Origin: Fidelibacterota bacterium SCGC AAA298-D23
GTDB taxonomy: Bacteria > Fidelibacterota > Marinisomatia > Marinisomatales > Marinisomataceae
Length of the DNA: 64,000 nucleotides
Assembly: GCA_000402655.1 (NCBI GenBank)
Contig: AQSI01000001.1
Location: 248,001 to 312,000 of the forward strand
Direction: 5' to 3'
Below are positions 43,522 through 53,470 of the stretch, piece after piece. Each line of letters opens with the position of its first letter. The first letter of the stretch is position 1. A program made the translations under genes and the position numbers. Under the pieces are notes generated by a model. It did no database searches. It saw only the letters and a program-made list of their open reading frames with translations, and was not told where the DNA came from.

Positions 43522-44520
43522 ATGAAAAAATCAAAAATAGCAGGTATTGCATTTAATGTTCCTGACAATATTGTGACAAATTATGATATTGAAGAAATGA
43601 TGGATACAACAGATGAATGGATTCAAACAAGATCTGGTATAAAAGAACGAAGATGGGTTCTGCCTGGAACTCCAAATTCTGACTTAGCTTTACCTGCATG
43701 TGTTAAAGCAATTGAAAATGCAGGAATATCACCAAATGATATTGATGCAATTATTGTTGGTACAGTAAGCTCCGATTATAATTTTCCGGGAATGGGACCA
43801 ATTATTCAAAGAAAACTTGGAATTAAAAAAAATATTCCTGCTTATGATATTAGCGCAGCATGTTCTGCTTTTATATACTTGCTAGAAATGGGAGACCAAT
43901 ATATTAAATCTGGTAAATATAGCAATATTTTGCTTGTTGGCTCAGATTTAATGTCGACAATTATCGATAGAACTCCAGAAGGTAGAGCTACAGGAGTATT
44001 ATTTGGCGATGGTTCAGGGGCAGTAGTACTGCAAGAATCAAATGATGAAAGTCAAATTTTATCTACGCATTTATATGCGGATGGTGATGGTGTTGAACAT
44101 TTGACAGCAAAAGCACCTGGTTCTGTTTTTAATCCCTTAAGAATTGATGAAGATATAGTTAAAGATAGAATGCATTTACCTTATCAAAATGGTAGAGAGG
44201 TATTTAAAAATGCTGTTAAAAGAATGCCAGAGGCAATTAATGTTGCTTTAGAGCACAATAATTTATCACTCGATGATGTTTCTTTAGTAGTTGCACATCA
44301 AGCAAATAGAAGAATATTAGAGGCATGTGCTGAGAGAATGAAATTACCAATGGAGAAGATGTATATTAATATTCAAAAATATGGTAATACAACAGCTGCT
44401 ACTATTCCTATTGCTTTATGTGAAGCAATTGAAGAAGGTAAATTTAGTAAAGGTGATAACATTATTTTAACTGCTTTTGGCGCCGGCTATACTTGGGCTT
44501 CAGCAGCTATAAAATGGTAA
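43522..44520 (+). CDS. fabH: 3-oxoacyl-ACP synthase III (FabH)
   Basis: 332 residues. The nucleophile Cys114 sits in ISAACSAF, His259 in VAHQANRR and Asn289 in YGNTTAATIP, giving the full KAS III triad. It starts fatty-acid synthesis by condensing acetyl-CoA with malonyl-ACP. It is squeezed against rnpB and followed one base later by the HD-domain gene. Confidence 0.95.
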   Translation: MKKSKIAGIAFNVPDNIVTNYDIEEMMDTTDEWIQTRSGIKERRWVLPGTPNSDLALPACVKAIENAGISPNDIDAIIVGTVSSDYNFPGMGPIIQRKLGIKKNIPAYDISAACSAFIYLLEMGDQYIKSGKYSNILLVGSDLMSTIIDRTPEGRATGVLFGDGSGAVVLQESNDESQILSTHLYADGDGVEHLTAKAPGSVFNPLRIDEDIVKDRMHLPYQNGREVFKNAVKRMPEAINVALEHNNLSLDDVSLVVAHQANRRILEACAERMKLPMEKMYINIQKYGNTTAATIPIALCEAIEEGKFSKGDNIILTAFGAGYTWASAAIKW

Positions 44521-44521
44521 G

Positions 44522-46804
44522 ATGAACAATTTCCAAAAGATAAAAAGTTTTTTCGTAGAAAATAAATTTCCAATATTGATTTTTTTTGGTCTTTCATTTG
44601 CTATTTCGTTGACATTTCCAACAGGATTTTCTATCAGATATTCTTATCAATTAAATGATATTGCAAATGAGCCTATAATTGCACCTTTTGATTTTGGAAT
44701 TTTAAAAACAGAACAAAAACTAAATAAAGATTTAGATGAAGCTCGAAATTCAGTTCCTTTTTTATTTTCAAGAAATCAAGACTTTGTTGATAATCAAATT
44801 TCTGCTATAGATACTTTTTTTATTTATTTAAATGATATATACACAGCCCATGATCTTTTTATTTCTTCTCAAGATTCACTTTATAAATACCGTTATGAAC
44901 CAGAATTTGAAAGTTTTCAATCCAGTTTCATTGCTGATAGCACCACATATGTTACATTGTACAGTGAATTTCTTAATCAATATCAATTCCAGATTGAAAA
45001 AACCCAATGGGATCAGTTACTTGGGATTAATGAATCTCTTACAGAACCACTTAATTTAGAATTATTCAAAAATCAGATTAAACAAATATGTTTAAATAGA
45101 TGGGCAGAGGGTATAATTGATGAACCTTTAGAGAATATTTTTAGCGCTGAAATAAGTATTGTTCAAGGTGGGGAATTAGTAATCGCTCCAACAAAAAATT
45201 ATAATGATATTGAATCAGCTTGGAAAAAAAATAGAGAAGAAGTAAATCAAATATATGATAACGAGCTTGATATAAAATCTATACTTAGTTATGAGTTAAT
45301 TAATGAGTTTACTAAACCGAACATTCTCTTTGATAAAGATTTAACTGAATCAAGACAAAAGGAAAGATTAGATAAGGTTTCTAGATTTCAAGGAACTGTG
45401 CTTGCAAATGAGCTAATTGTAGACACAAATAATAGAATAACTGAATCTGTACTTCTTAAGTTGAAGTCATTACAATTAGAATCTGAAAGAAGACTTGGAT
45501 ATGAAAAAGCAGCAGATAAGTTTAGAGAATATTTAGGGGCTTTCTTTGTAGTATCAATTCTCTTATTTTTACTCTTTTCTTTCTTTTACATTTATAGGAA
45601 TGAGTATTTTAAGGATTCAAAATTTCTATTATTAATTGGATTATTGATGTACTTAATAGTGTTTTCCTCATGGATTATAGTTAGTTATCAATTACCCGTT
45701 TATATTATTCCAATTGCAATGTTTTCAATTTTATTAACAGTATTGTTAGATACCACAGTCTCCCTCATTTCATCAACAATATTAATACTTTTAGTTTCAT
45801 TGCTAATTGGGAACGATTTGGACTTTGCAATAATACAATTTTTTATATCATTTATTGCAATTCTAAGTGTTAGAAAATTAAGAAAAAGAAGACAAATTAT
45901 CGCAACTATGTTAACCCTAGTAATGTGTAGTTTATTTGTCTTTTTCTCTGTCATGTTATTCAAAGGGATTGATTTTCTTGATTATAATTATTCAACAGTT
46001 GGCTATTTAGCTCTTTCAAGTTTCCTTTGTCCAATTTTAGCATTCGGGCTTGTACCCTTATTTGAGTCTTTTTTTGGAATAACGACAGATTTAAGTTTAA
46101 TTGAATTGCTTGATTATGATCAGCCATTATTAAAGAAACTAATGGAAGACGCTCCTGGAACTCATACCCATAGTGTAAAAGTTGGAACTTTAGCAGAATC
46201 CTGTGCGAATGCTATTGGAGCTAGAGCTTTGTTATGTAGGGTAGGGTCATATTACCACGATATTGGAAAAATTAAGAAACCAGAATACTACGCAGAAAAT
46301 CAAACTGGAGAAAATAAACATGATTCTATAACTCCTCACATGAGTGCAAAAATTTTAAAGCAACACGTTACCGATGGACTTACTTTGGCTGACGAATATG
46401 GGTTACCAACTATTGTTAAAGACTTTATTAAAACCCATCATGCTAAAAATAGAATGGAGTTTTTCTACAAAAAAGCATTAGAAAATGATAGCAAAGTTGA
46501 TGAGAATGAATTTAGATATCCTGGTCCAAAACCTACATCCAAAGAAACAGGTATTGTTATGTTAGCTGAAGCAATCGAAGCACAAGCTAACTCACTAAAA
46601 AATCCAACATTAGAAAAATTTGAAACAATGATTGATAAGGCAATTCGAAGTAGATTAGAAGACGGGCAATTAGACGAATGTCCGCTAACAATGGAAGATC
46701 TTCAAAAAATTAAAGGTAGAAGAGATGGTAAACATGGTTTGTTACCAGTATTATCAGGATTGTATCATTCTAGACCTGAATATCCATCAAAAGATGATGA
46801 ATGA
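44522..46804 (+). CDS. 7TM-HDED/HD-domain phosphodiesterase (PgpH-like)
   Basis: 760 residues: N-terminal membrane helix, extracytoplasmic 7TMR-HDED region (about 40-330), seven membrane helices (about 335-520) and a cytoplasmic HD domain with HTHSVKVG, SYYHDIGKIKKPEYY, HMSAKIL and KTHHAK. This matches PgpH, which hydrolyses cyclic di-AMP in Firmicutes. No diadenylate cyclase is in the window, so the second messenger is inferred from family only. Overlaps ybeY by 8 bases. Confidence 0.9.
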   Translation: MNNFQKIKSFFVENKFPILIFFGLSFAISLTFPTGFSIRYSYQLNDIANEPIIAPFDFGILKTEQKLNKDLDEARNSVPFLFSRNQDFVDNQISAIDTFFIYLNDIYTAHDLFISSQDSLYKYRYEPEFESFQSSFIADSTTYVTLYSEFLNQYQFQIEKTQWDQLLGINESLTEPLNLELFKNQIKQICLNRWAEGIIDEPLENIFSAEISIVQGGELVIAPTKNYNDIESAWKKNREEVNQIYDNELDIKSILSYELINEFTKPNILFDKDLTESRQKERLDKVSRFQGTVLANELIVDTNNRITESVLLKLKSLQLESERRLGYEKAADKFREYLGAFFVVSILLFLLFSFFYIYRNEYFKDSKFLLLIGLLMYLIVFSSWIIVSYQLPVYIIPIAMFSILLTVLLDTTVSLISSTILILLVSLLIGNDLDFAIIQFFISFIAILSVRKLRKRRQIIATMLTLVMCSLFVFFSVMLFKGIDFLDYNYSTVGYLALSSFLCPILAFGLVPLFESFFGITTDLSLIELLDYDQPLLKKLMEDAPGTHTHSVKVGTLAESCANAIGARALLCRVGSYYHDIGKIKKPEYYAENQTGENKHDSITPHMSAKILKQHVTDGLTLADEYGLPTIVKDFIKTHHAKNRMEFFYKKALENDSKVDENEFRYPGPKPTSKETGIVMLAEAIEAQANSLKNPTLEKFETMIDKAIRSRLEDGQLDECPLTMEDLQKIKGRRDGKHGLLPVLSGLYHSRPEYPSKDDE

Positions 46805-47231
46805 AATAAATATTTTTAACGAACATAAAGATATTGATTTCCATACAGATCATATCATTCAACTAATAAATTTATCACTTGAGACAGCCAAATATAATCA
46901 GGTAAAAATCAACTTGATTTTCTGTAATAATGATAAGTTGAACTCTTTTAAAAAAGAATATTTTAATGACGATGTTTTAACAGATATAGTCACTTTTCCC
47001 ATTAAGAATGATAATGACTTAGAAGCTGAAATATACATCAGTGTTGAAATGGCCAGGATAAATTCCAAGGAATTTAATGTTTCGCTTGATAATGAGCTAA
47101 GTAGGCTTATAATTCATGGAATACTACATTTAATTGGGTTTAAAGATGATACAGAAGATTCCAAAAAAATTATGTTTTTAAAACAAGAAGAGATTATTTC
47201 CAATTTTTCAGGAAACGTTTGTAGTGAGTGA
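46797..47231 (+). CDS. ybeY: rRNA maturation endoribonuclease YbeY
   Basis: I start at the ATG at 46797 (144 residues; the preceding ATG at 46794 also works, and the frame is open to 46725 inside the HD gene). DIVTFPI and RLIIHGILHLIGFKDDTED are the YbeY signature; the first two zinc histidines are in HGILH, and the third (normally GxDH) is replaced by KDD, as I recall for several Bacteroidetes. YbeY processes 16S rRNA 3' ends and takes part in quality control. Confidence 0.85.
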   Translation: MNEINIFNEHKDIDFHTDHIIQLINLSLETAKYNQVKINLIFCNNDKLNSFKKEYFNDDVLTDIVTFPIKNDNDLEAEIYISVEMARINSKEFNVSLDNELSRLIIHGILHLIGFKDDTEDSKKIMFLKQEEIISNFSGNVCSE

Positions 47232-47994
47232 AGCAGTAAAAGAATTAATTGATATTGTAATTAAATTAAGATCTGAAAATGGTTGTGATTGGGACAGAAA
47301 GCAAACTTCAGAATCATTGACACCACATTTACTTGAAGAGGCAAATGAGGTAATAGATGCGGTCTTAGAAAAAAATTCTGAAAATTTGAAAGAGGAGTTA
47401 GGAGATTTGCTTCTACATGTAGTTTTTCAAGCAGTTATAGCCTCTGAGAAAAAAACATTCGAGTTTGAGGACGTTGCCAAACAAATAAATGAAAAACTAA
47501 TTAAAAGACATCCTCATATTTTTGACAAAAACTATGATGGTGAAGATTTATCCAATGCCAAAAATTGGGAGCTTATTAAAAAGAGCGAAAAGAGTAGAGA
47601 ATCCATTCTTGATGGTATGCCTAAATCACTTTCAACTCTAATTGTAGCCCAAAGATATCAAGATAAAACAGGCGCTGTAGGTTTTGAATGGGAAAACTTT
47701 TCTCAAGCAATGGATAAAGTTGATGAAGAATTAGTAGAACTAAAGCAGGCCATAAACAATGATGATTTAAACAATATTGAAGAGGAAATTGGAGATTTAT
47801 TAATTACCATAGTAAATCTTGCTAGATTTTTTGATATTTCAGCTGATTTAGCATTAAGAAAAACTAATCAGAAATTTTATAGAAGATTTAATTTTATTGA
47901 AAAAATTGTTCAAAAAAATAATCAAAAAATTGAAGATATATCTCTTGGTGAGCTATTAAATTATTGGGAGAAAGCTAAAAATGAAGAAAAATAA
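47224..47994 (+). CDS. mazG: Nucleoside triphosphate pyrophosphohydrolase MazG
   Basis: 256 residues, GTG start, overlapping ybeY by 8 bases. Two MazG domains are visible: CDWDRKQTSESLTPHLLEEANEV with EELGDLLLHVVFQA, then DEELVELKQAI with EEIGDLLITIVNLAR. Each has the E-E-x-D metal pattern. It hydrolyses NTPs to NMP and pyrophosphate. Confidence 0.93.
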   Translation: MSEAVKELIDIVIKLRSENGCDWDRKQTSESLTPHLLEEANEVIDAVLEKNSENLKEELGDLLLHVVFQAVIASEKKTFEFEDVAKQINEKLIKRHPHIFDKNYDGEDLSNAKNWELIKKSEKSRESILDGMPKSLSTLIVAQRYQDKTGAVGFEWENFSQAMDKVDEELVELKQAINNDDLNNIEEEIGDLLITIVNLARFFDISADLALRKTNQKFYRRFNFIEKIVQKNNQKIEDISLGELLNYWEKAKNEEK

Positions 47995-48403
47995 AATTAT
48001 TGGAATAACTTTTGGTTCTTTTGATCTTTGTCATTACGGCCATGCTTTAATGTTTGAAGAATGTAAGGAATATTGCGATTACTTAATTGTTGGGGTACAA
48101 TCAGATCCTAGCATTGACCGTCCTAAAAAAAATAAACCTGTTCAATCACATGAAGAAAGAATAGGTATAGTAAGTTCTCTAAAGTTTGTTGATGAAGTGG
48201 TAACATATGATACCGAAGCTGACTTAATTGAGATTTTAAAAAATATTCAGCCAGATGTAAGAATCCTTGGCGCAGATCATGAAGGAAAGCTTTATACAGG
48301 ACATGAGCTTCCTATTAAATGTATTTTTAATACAAGAGATCATGGTTATTCTACTTCAGAGCTCAGAAGGAGAGTTTTTGAAGCAGAGAAAAGTAAAACT
48401 TAG
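47981..48403 (+). CDS. Adenylyl/cytidylyltransferase (TagD/RfaE2-like)
   Basis: 140 residues. FGSFDLCHYGH (HxGH) and YSTSELRRRV near the C-terminus define the cytidylyltransferase-like family, and DYLIVGVQSDPSIDR and ILGADHEGKLYTGHEL add further resemblance to glycerol-3-phosphate cytidylyltransferase and heptose-phosphate adenylyltransferase. It overlaps mazG by 14 bases. It might be the missing heptose-1-phosphate nucleotidyltransferase for the kinase at 26418-27353, but this is speculation. The 3' end overlaps the next, convergent gene by 4 bases. Confidence 0.8.
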   Translation: MKKNKIIGITFGSFDLCHYGHALMFEECKEYCDYLIVGVQSDPSIDRPKKNKPVQSHEERIGIVSSLKFVDEVVTYDTEADLIEILKNIQPDVRILGADHEGKLYTGHELPIKCIFNTRDHGYSTSELRRRVFEAEKSKT

Positions 48404-48978
48404 TTTCCAATTAAGTAATTAAATATAATACTGGATCCCAATCTTAAATTATTGTCATCATTCAGTGCACTTTCAAAAATACTTTTATCTTTTAAAGCTA
48501 AAACTCTGAGCTTTTCACTAATGTATACTTGTTTTGAGTTAAACTGTAATTGTTCAAAATTGATCTTATATGGATTATTTTTCAAAACTTCTGAAATAGA
48601 AATATTTCTTTCGGGATATTCGGCTATCAGTTTTTTGAGGAAGATCGATAATGTATAATCAGACCTGTAATTATCAATTAATAGTAAACTTCCATTCAAA
48701 ATAATTCTATTTAAATCTTGAATTTGAGGCTCTGATAGTTTCAAATAGGAATCGCCGCATAGAAATATTATTGCATATTTAGAAAATACTAAATTAGCTT
48801 CGTCGTTTATTTCAAATGCTAAATCAATATCTGAAGTATTTTTTAGATATTCAGATAATTTATTTGCTTCATCAATATTACAACTTCCATATAATAATAT
48901 TTTATCTGACTGAGCAAATAATTGATTGATAAGCATTAGCATTATTAATAATGCAGTTAAATTTAGTTTTTTAATCAT
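48400..48978 (-). CDS. Exported protein, possibly DUF4159-like
   Basis: 192 residues with a signal peptide (residues 1-22, ending LFAQ). The body has an IIFLCGDSYLKLSEPQIQDLNRIILNGSLLLIDN segment that recalls DUF4159, where a loop of the form GGxLLxDN follows a helix. I do not see any catalytic motif. It is alone on the minus strand between mazG-TagD and the EnvC-like gene. Confidence 0.5.
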   Translation of the reverse strand: MIKKLNLTALLIMLMLINQLFAQSDKILLYGSCNIDEANKLSEYLKNTSDIDLAFEINDEANLVFSKYAIIFLCGDSYLKLSEPQIQDLNRIILNGSLLLIDNYRSDYTLSIFLKKLIAEYPERNISISEVLKNNPYKINFEQLQFNSKQVYISEKLRVLALKDKSIFESALNDDNNLRLGSSIIFNYLIGN

Positions 48979-49009
48979 TATTAATAATTTAGGTTTTAAT
49001 TTTATTTAA

Positions 49010-50179
49010 ATGAAAAAACTTAAATTTTATATCATAATAGTCCTGATAACTTCGTTTGCATTTAATCAAGATCAAAACTTTGATAAGTCAATTAAAGATA
49101 CTGAAGAACAAATTAGTAAGCTTAAAGCATCCATCAATTTAGGTAATAATGAAGTTGAAAAATTGAAAACTCAATCAAAAAAAACAAAAGATATTATTGA
49201 ATTAACTAGAAAAAACATTCAAAACTCAAATGCATTAATTAATGCATATGACAAAAAAATAGGTCTTTTTAATAAGCAATTAGTGAATCTTGAAAATGCA
49301 ATCATCAGAAATAATCAATCCATTAATGATATAAAAAAATCTTATGAAATAAGATCAATCAGTCTTTATAAAAATAGAAATAATGACCTTTCAAATTATA
49401 TCTTTAATTCCAAAAGTTTTTCGCAGATGATTTATCGTCTTAAATACTTTAATATTATTTCAGAGATTAATCAAAACTCTGTTGATAAAATAAAAACCAC
49501 ACAGAAGTTTAATAGACAAAAAACTTCTGAAATTTCTGGCTTACTTGATAAGGTTGAAGAAAGTAAAAATTCTAAAAAAACAGAAATATCTAGTTTAAAT
49601 CAAAAAAAAAGATATCAAGAAAAGTTACTGAAACAACTCAAAAAGGAAGAAAATGAAGTAAAAGCTGAGATCGCAATACAACTGCAGCAGATTGATGCTT
49701 TGGAGAAACTTCGTAAACAAATTATTGCGGACAAAAAAAAGTATAATGAGCAGCAGTTAGCTAGTTTAAAAAGAATTGATAAGGATATAAGGAATTATAA
49801 AGGAAAGTTAGATTGGCCTGTTGATGGGAAAGTCGTTAAATCATTTGGACCTCAATGGAATCCTCGTTTAAACACTACTTTGGATAATCCAGGTATTGAT
49901 ATTAGCGCTAGGGCAACACTCCCAGTTAAAAGTGTTTTTGATGGATATGTATCAACCATTACATTTATAGCAGGATATGGAACCACTGTAATCATCGATC
50001 ACAACAATAGTTACTACACTGTTTTTACTCATTTAGAAAATTTACTTATATCAGAAGATATGAATGTTAGAGAAGGTCAAAATATTGGTTATGTATCAAA
50101 TGATAATATTATTCATTTTGAAATTTGGGGTAATAATCAAAAATTAAATCCAGAAAAATGGTTAGTTAATGGAAATTAG
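49010..50179 (+). CDS. EnvC-like murein hydrolase activator (coiled coil + degenerate LytM/M23)
   Basis: 389 residues: signal peptide, long coiled coil (about 25-260), then a LytM/M23 domain (about 270-385) ending in HFEIWGNNQKLNPEKWL. The first zinc His of the HxxxD motif is Asn here (NPGIDIS) while the later FTHL and HFEIW are kept. Loss of a metal ligand is typical of EnvC/NlpD, which activate amidases rather than cut peptidoglycan themselves. It overlaps holB by 11 bases. Confidence 0.87.
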   Translation: MKKLKFYIIIVLITSFAFNQDQNFDKSIKDTEEQISKLKASINLGNNEVEKLKTQSKKTKDIIELTRKNIQNSNALINAYDKKIGLFNKQLVNLENAIIRNNQSINDIKKSYEIRSISLYKNRNNDLSNYIFNSKSFSQMIYRLKYFNIISEINQNSVDKIKTTQKFNRQKTSEISGLLDKVEESKNSKKTEISSLNQKKRYQEKLLKQLKKEENEVKAEIAIQLQQIDALEKLRKQIIADKKKYNEQQLASLKRIDKDIRNYKGKLDWPVDGKVVKSFGPQWNPRLNTTLDNPGIDISARATLPVKSVFDGYVSTITFIAGYGTTVIIDHNNSYYTVFTHLENLLISEDMNVREGQNIGYVSNDNIIHFEIWGNNQKLNPEKWLVNGN

Positions 50180-51233
50180 TCAAATACAAAGAGGATCATG
50201 GCGAAAGTTTGAAAATGCTATCAAAGAAGAAAAAATTTCAAATGCTTACATTATTCATGGACCATCTGGATCAGGTAAAGAAGCATTAGCATTGCAATTT
50301 GCTGCGCAGGTTTTATCATCAAAAATGACTGATTTGGTTTCAAATGAAAATATTACTTTTATTGCTCCAGCATCAAAAGATTTTTACCAAAATTTATTTA
50401 AAAGTAAAACATTTGAAACTGACGAATATAAACATTGGAAAGAATTTTTAAGTAATAAAATGTACAATCCTTTCTTGAAAAAGGTTTTATCTCATAGTAA
50501 TAATATTCCTGTTGTAACAATTAATAATTTAAAAGAAAAGATCTACTTTAAGACCAATAGTAGAAAGATTGTAGTAATTTTTAACTCTGAGGCATTATCT
50601 CATGGAAGTGGTGAATCAGCAAATATGCTTTTAAAAGTGTTAGAAGAACCACCAAGCAATACTACATTTATTTTAGTAACCGATTATATTGATAAGGTAA
50701 TGCCAACAATCAAATCACGATGTCAGTCAGTATTTGTTCCTAGACTAACAAATGAATCAATTGTAGAATTTTTTGCAAAAAACAATCAACTATCTTCCAA
50801 TTTCATTTCCTTTATTACAGATAATAATTTAAATGCACTCAATTTACTTAATTCTTTTGACAAAGAGGAAATTCTAGATTGTATAAAAGATTATTTTAAT
50901 GCAATTAGATATAAGAATGCAGAATCTATTTCAGGTTTTATAGATAAAATCGAGAACCTTTATAAATCCTCAAGAAATAAATTTGATTTTCACCTATCAG
51001 TAATTGGAAAGTTCATTAAGCTCATTTCAATTATAAATCAGTCTATTGATTATGATATTGAATTTGAGGAATTTGAAGAAATAGCAATAATTATTAATAA
51101 AAAATATGAAAATATGGACCATATCAAATTAATTGAAAACATTGAAAAATTTATAAGTGCGACAGACGGTAACGCAAATTTCAGGTTATCATTAATGAAC
51201 ATGATTATTAATTCAAATAAGGCGTTAAATTAG
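50169..51233 (+). CDS. holB: DNA polymerase III delta' subunit (clamp loader)
   Basis: 354 residues. Walker A GPSGSGKEAL (about 34-43), an LLKVLEEPPSNTTFILVTD segment and the sensor SRCQSVFVPRL mark the AAA+ clamp-loader family. The zinc Cys cluster of DnaX is not apparent, favouring delta' over tau/gamma. It helps load the sliding clamp at replication forks. It is followed three bases later by metG. Confidence 0.85.
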   Translation: MEISQIQRGSWRKFENAIKEEKISNAYIIHGPSGSGKEALALQFAAQVLSSKMTDLVSNENITFIAPASKDFYQNLFKSKTFETDEYKHWKEFLSNKMYNPFLKKVLSHSNNIPVVTINNLKEKIYFKTNSRKIVVIFNSEALSHGSGESANMLLKVLEEPPSNTTFILVTDYIDKVMPTIKSRCQSVFVPRLTNESIVEFFAKNNQLSSNFISFITDNNLNALNLLNSFDKEEILDCIKDYFNAIRYKNAESISGFIDKIENLYKSSRNKFDFHLSVIGKFIKLISIINQSIDYDIEFEEFEEIAIIINKKYENMDHIKLIENIEKFISATDGNANFRLSLMNMIINSNKALN

Positions 51234-51236
51234 CAC

Positions 51237-52712
51237 ATGGAAAAGTATTACATAACTACACCAATATATTATGTGAATGATAAGCCTCATATTGGGCATG
51301 CATATACAACAATACTTGCAGATACCATTTCAAGATTTAGGGCTTTGATAGGAGAAAGCCCCACTTTTTTAACTGGATTGGATGAGCATGGGTTAAAAGT
51401 TCAGCAGGCAGCAGAAAAAAATGGAAAGGCACCTCAGGATCATTGCGATTCAATGGCTCCAGCATTTATAGATTTGTGGAAAAAATTAAATATAAACTAT
51501 TCTGATTTTATTAGGACTACGGAGCATAGACATACAATGATTGTTCAACAAATTTTAACAAAAGTTCATGAATCAGGTGATATTTATATGGACGAGTACG
51601 AAGGATGGTATTCAATCTCTGAAGAAAGATTTATTACAAAAAAGGAACTTGATTCTGGTCAATTTGGTGAGGTAAAAAAAATAAAGGAAAAAAATTATTT
51701 TTTCAAAATGAGCAAATACCAAGCAACCTTAATAGATAAAATTGAAAAAGATGAATTATTAATTCAGCCAAAAAGTAGAAAGAATGAGGTGCTTGGTTTT
51801 CTTAAAAATGAATTATCTGATCTTTGCATTTCCAGACCAAAATCTCGTCTTGAGTGGGGAATAGAACTACCTTTTGATGATAAATATGTCACATATGTAT
51901 GGTTTGATGCACTAATTAATTATATATCAGCTATAGGAGCTTATAGCAATGATGAGCAGTTTTCTTCTTTATGGCCTGCAGATGTTCATTTAATTGGTAA
52001 GGATATTTTAACTACCCATTCAGTTTATTGGCCTACAATGCTGCTATCATTAGGATTGCCATTACCGCAGAGAATTTTTGCACATGGATGGTGGCTGACT
52101 GATGATCAGAAAATGAGTAAATCGTTAGGAAATGTTGTAAGCCCTTTAATGTTAATAGACGACTTCGGAGTTGATTCTGTACGATATTATTTAATGTCTG
52201 AAATGGTTTTAGGTATGGATGCAACATTTTCATCAGAATCTTTTGAAAAAAAATATAATAGTGACTTAGCTAACGATTTTGGCAATTTAGTAAGCAGAGT
52301 TTCAACCTTAATAAAGAATAATTTTGGCGAAAGAATTCCAGAAAGTAGTTTAGCAGAATCTGATCTTTCTACCAATTTTCAAAAAATAGTTTTAAAAGAA
52401 CAATTGGATAATCTGGAGATTGATAAAGCAATTAATGACATAATGAATTTCGTTCGTAGTATTAATGTTTTTATGGAACAAAACGAACCATGGAAATTAG
52501 TAAAAAGTGATAAAGTACAGGCTGGGAATATACTATACCATTGCGCAGAATCCTTAAGGTTAGCTGCTATAATGTTATCCCCCGTAATGCCTTCAAAAAC
52601 TAAGGATATTTTAGATATTCTAGGAACTAATGATGTAGAATTAGTTTGGGGTAAATTAAAAGCAGAATCAAAGATTTCTATTTCAAAGCCTGTTTTCCCG
52701 AGAATCAGTTGA
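51237..52712 (+). CDS. metG: Methionyl-tRNA synthetase
   Basis: 491 residues. HIGH (18-21) and KMSKS (292-296) are exact, and GLDEHGLKVQ, WFDALINYISAIG and HGWWLTDDQ are family segments. The C-terminal tRBD dimerisation domain is absent, as in the short form. It charges initiator and elongator tRNA-Met. It belongs to the envC-holB-metG-tatD-rsmA run. Confidence 0.95.
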   Translation: MEKYYITTPIYYVNDKPHIGHAYTTILADTISRFRALIGESPTFLTGLDEHGLKVQQAAEKNGKAPQDHCDSMAPAFIDLWKKLNINYSDFIRTTEHRHTMIVQQILTKVHESGDIYMDEYEGWYSISEERFITKKELDSGQFGEVKKIKEKNYFFKMSKYQATLIDKIEKDELLIQPKSRKNEVLGFLKNELSDLCISRPKSRLEWGIELPFDDKYVTYVWFDALINYISAIGAYSNDEQFSSLWPADVHLIGKDILTTHSVYWPTMLLSLGLPLPQRIFAHGWWLTDDQKMSKSLGNVVSPLMLIDDFGVDSVRYYLMSEMVLGMDATFSSESFEKKYNSDLANDFGNLVSRVSTLIKNNFGERIPESSLAESDLSTNFQKIVLKEQLDNLEIDKAINDIMNFVRSINVFMEQNEPWKLVKSDKVQAGNILYHCAESLRLAAIMLSPVMPSKTKDILDILGTNDVELVWGKLKAESKISISKPVFPRIS

Positions 52713-53470
52713 TGCTATTAATTGATACACATGCACATCTTTATTATGATAATATATATGAGAATTTATCTGAAGTTCTGAGGTTAGCAGAATCAAATCA
52801 CGTAAAAAAAACTATTTGTATAGGTACAGATCTTGAGACTTCATTAAAGTCAGTAGAAATCGCAGAGCAGTATGAAAATGTTTTTTCTACTGTAGGTATT
52901 CATCCACATGATTCAAAAGATGCTCCAAAAAATTATTTGCTTGAGCTCGAAAAATTATCTGAAAGTAATAAGGTGGTAGCAATTGGTGAAATTGGAATTG
53001 ATAATTACAGAAATCATTCTCCACAAGATATACAGAAAAAAGTAATGATAGAACAAATGGATCTTGCATATAAATTAAATCTTCCAATTGTCTTCCATAA
53101 TAGAGATGCAGATAATGAAATATTTGATGTGTTGAAAAAACATCCGTTTCATAAAGCACTATCTCATTGCTTTTCAAGCAATTTAGATTTTGCAAAAAAA
53201 CTAATTGCTCATGGAATAAAAATTTCTTTTTCAGGAAATGTAACATTTAAGAACGCAACAAATAGAGATGTGGTAGAAAATATTTCCCTAAATGATTTTA
53301 TGCTGGAAACTGATTGTCCATTTTTAGCACCTCATCCATTTAGAGGTAGTAAAAATGAACCCAAATACGTGTTGACAATAGCCGAAAAAATTGCTGAATT
53401 AAGAGGTGAAACTGTAGAGCAGATTGCATTATCTACTTCAAAAAATGCGGAACAATTTTTTAATATTTAA
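52712..53470 (+). CDS. TatD family metal-dependent hydrolase
   Basis: 252 residues, starting at the ATG that overlaps the metG stop by one base (TGATG); an in-frame TTG lies just before. IDTHAHLYY, GIHPHD, AIGEIGIDNY, FHNRDA, SHCFSS and ETDCPFLAPHPFRG are the ordered metal-binding motifs of TatD-type 3'-5' exonucleases. It is probably a DNase in DNA repair or degradation. Confidence 0.94.
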   Translation: MLLIDTHAHLYYDNIYENLSEVLRLAESNHVKKTICIGTDLETSLKSVEIAEQYENVFSTVGIHPHDSKDAPKNYLLELEKLSESNKVVAIGEIGIDNYRNHSPQDIQKKVMIEQMDLAYKLNLPIVFHNRDADNEIFDVLKKHPFHKALSHCFSSNLDFAKKLIAHGIKISFSGNVTFKNATNRDVVENISLNDFMLETDCPFLAPHPFRGSKNEPKYVLTIAEKIAELRGETVEQIALSTSKNAEQFFNI

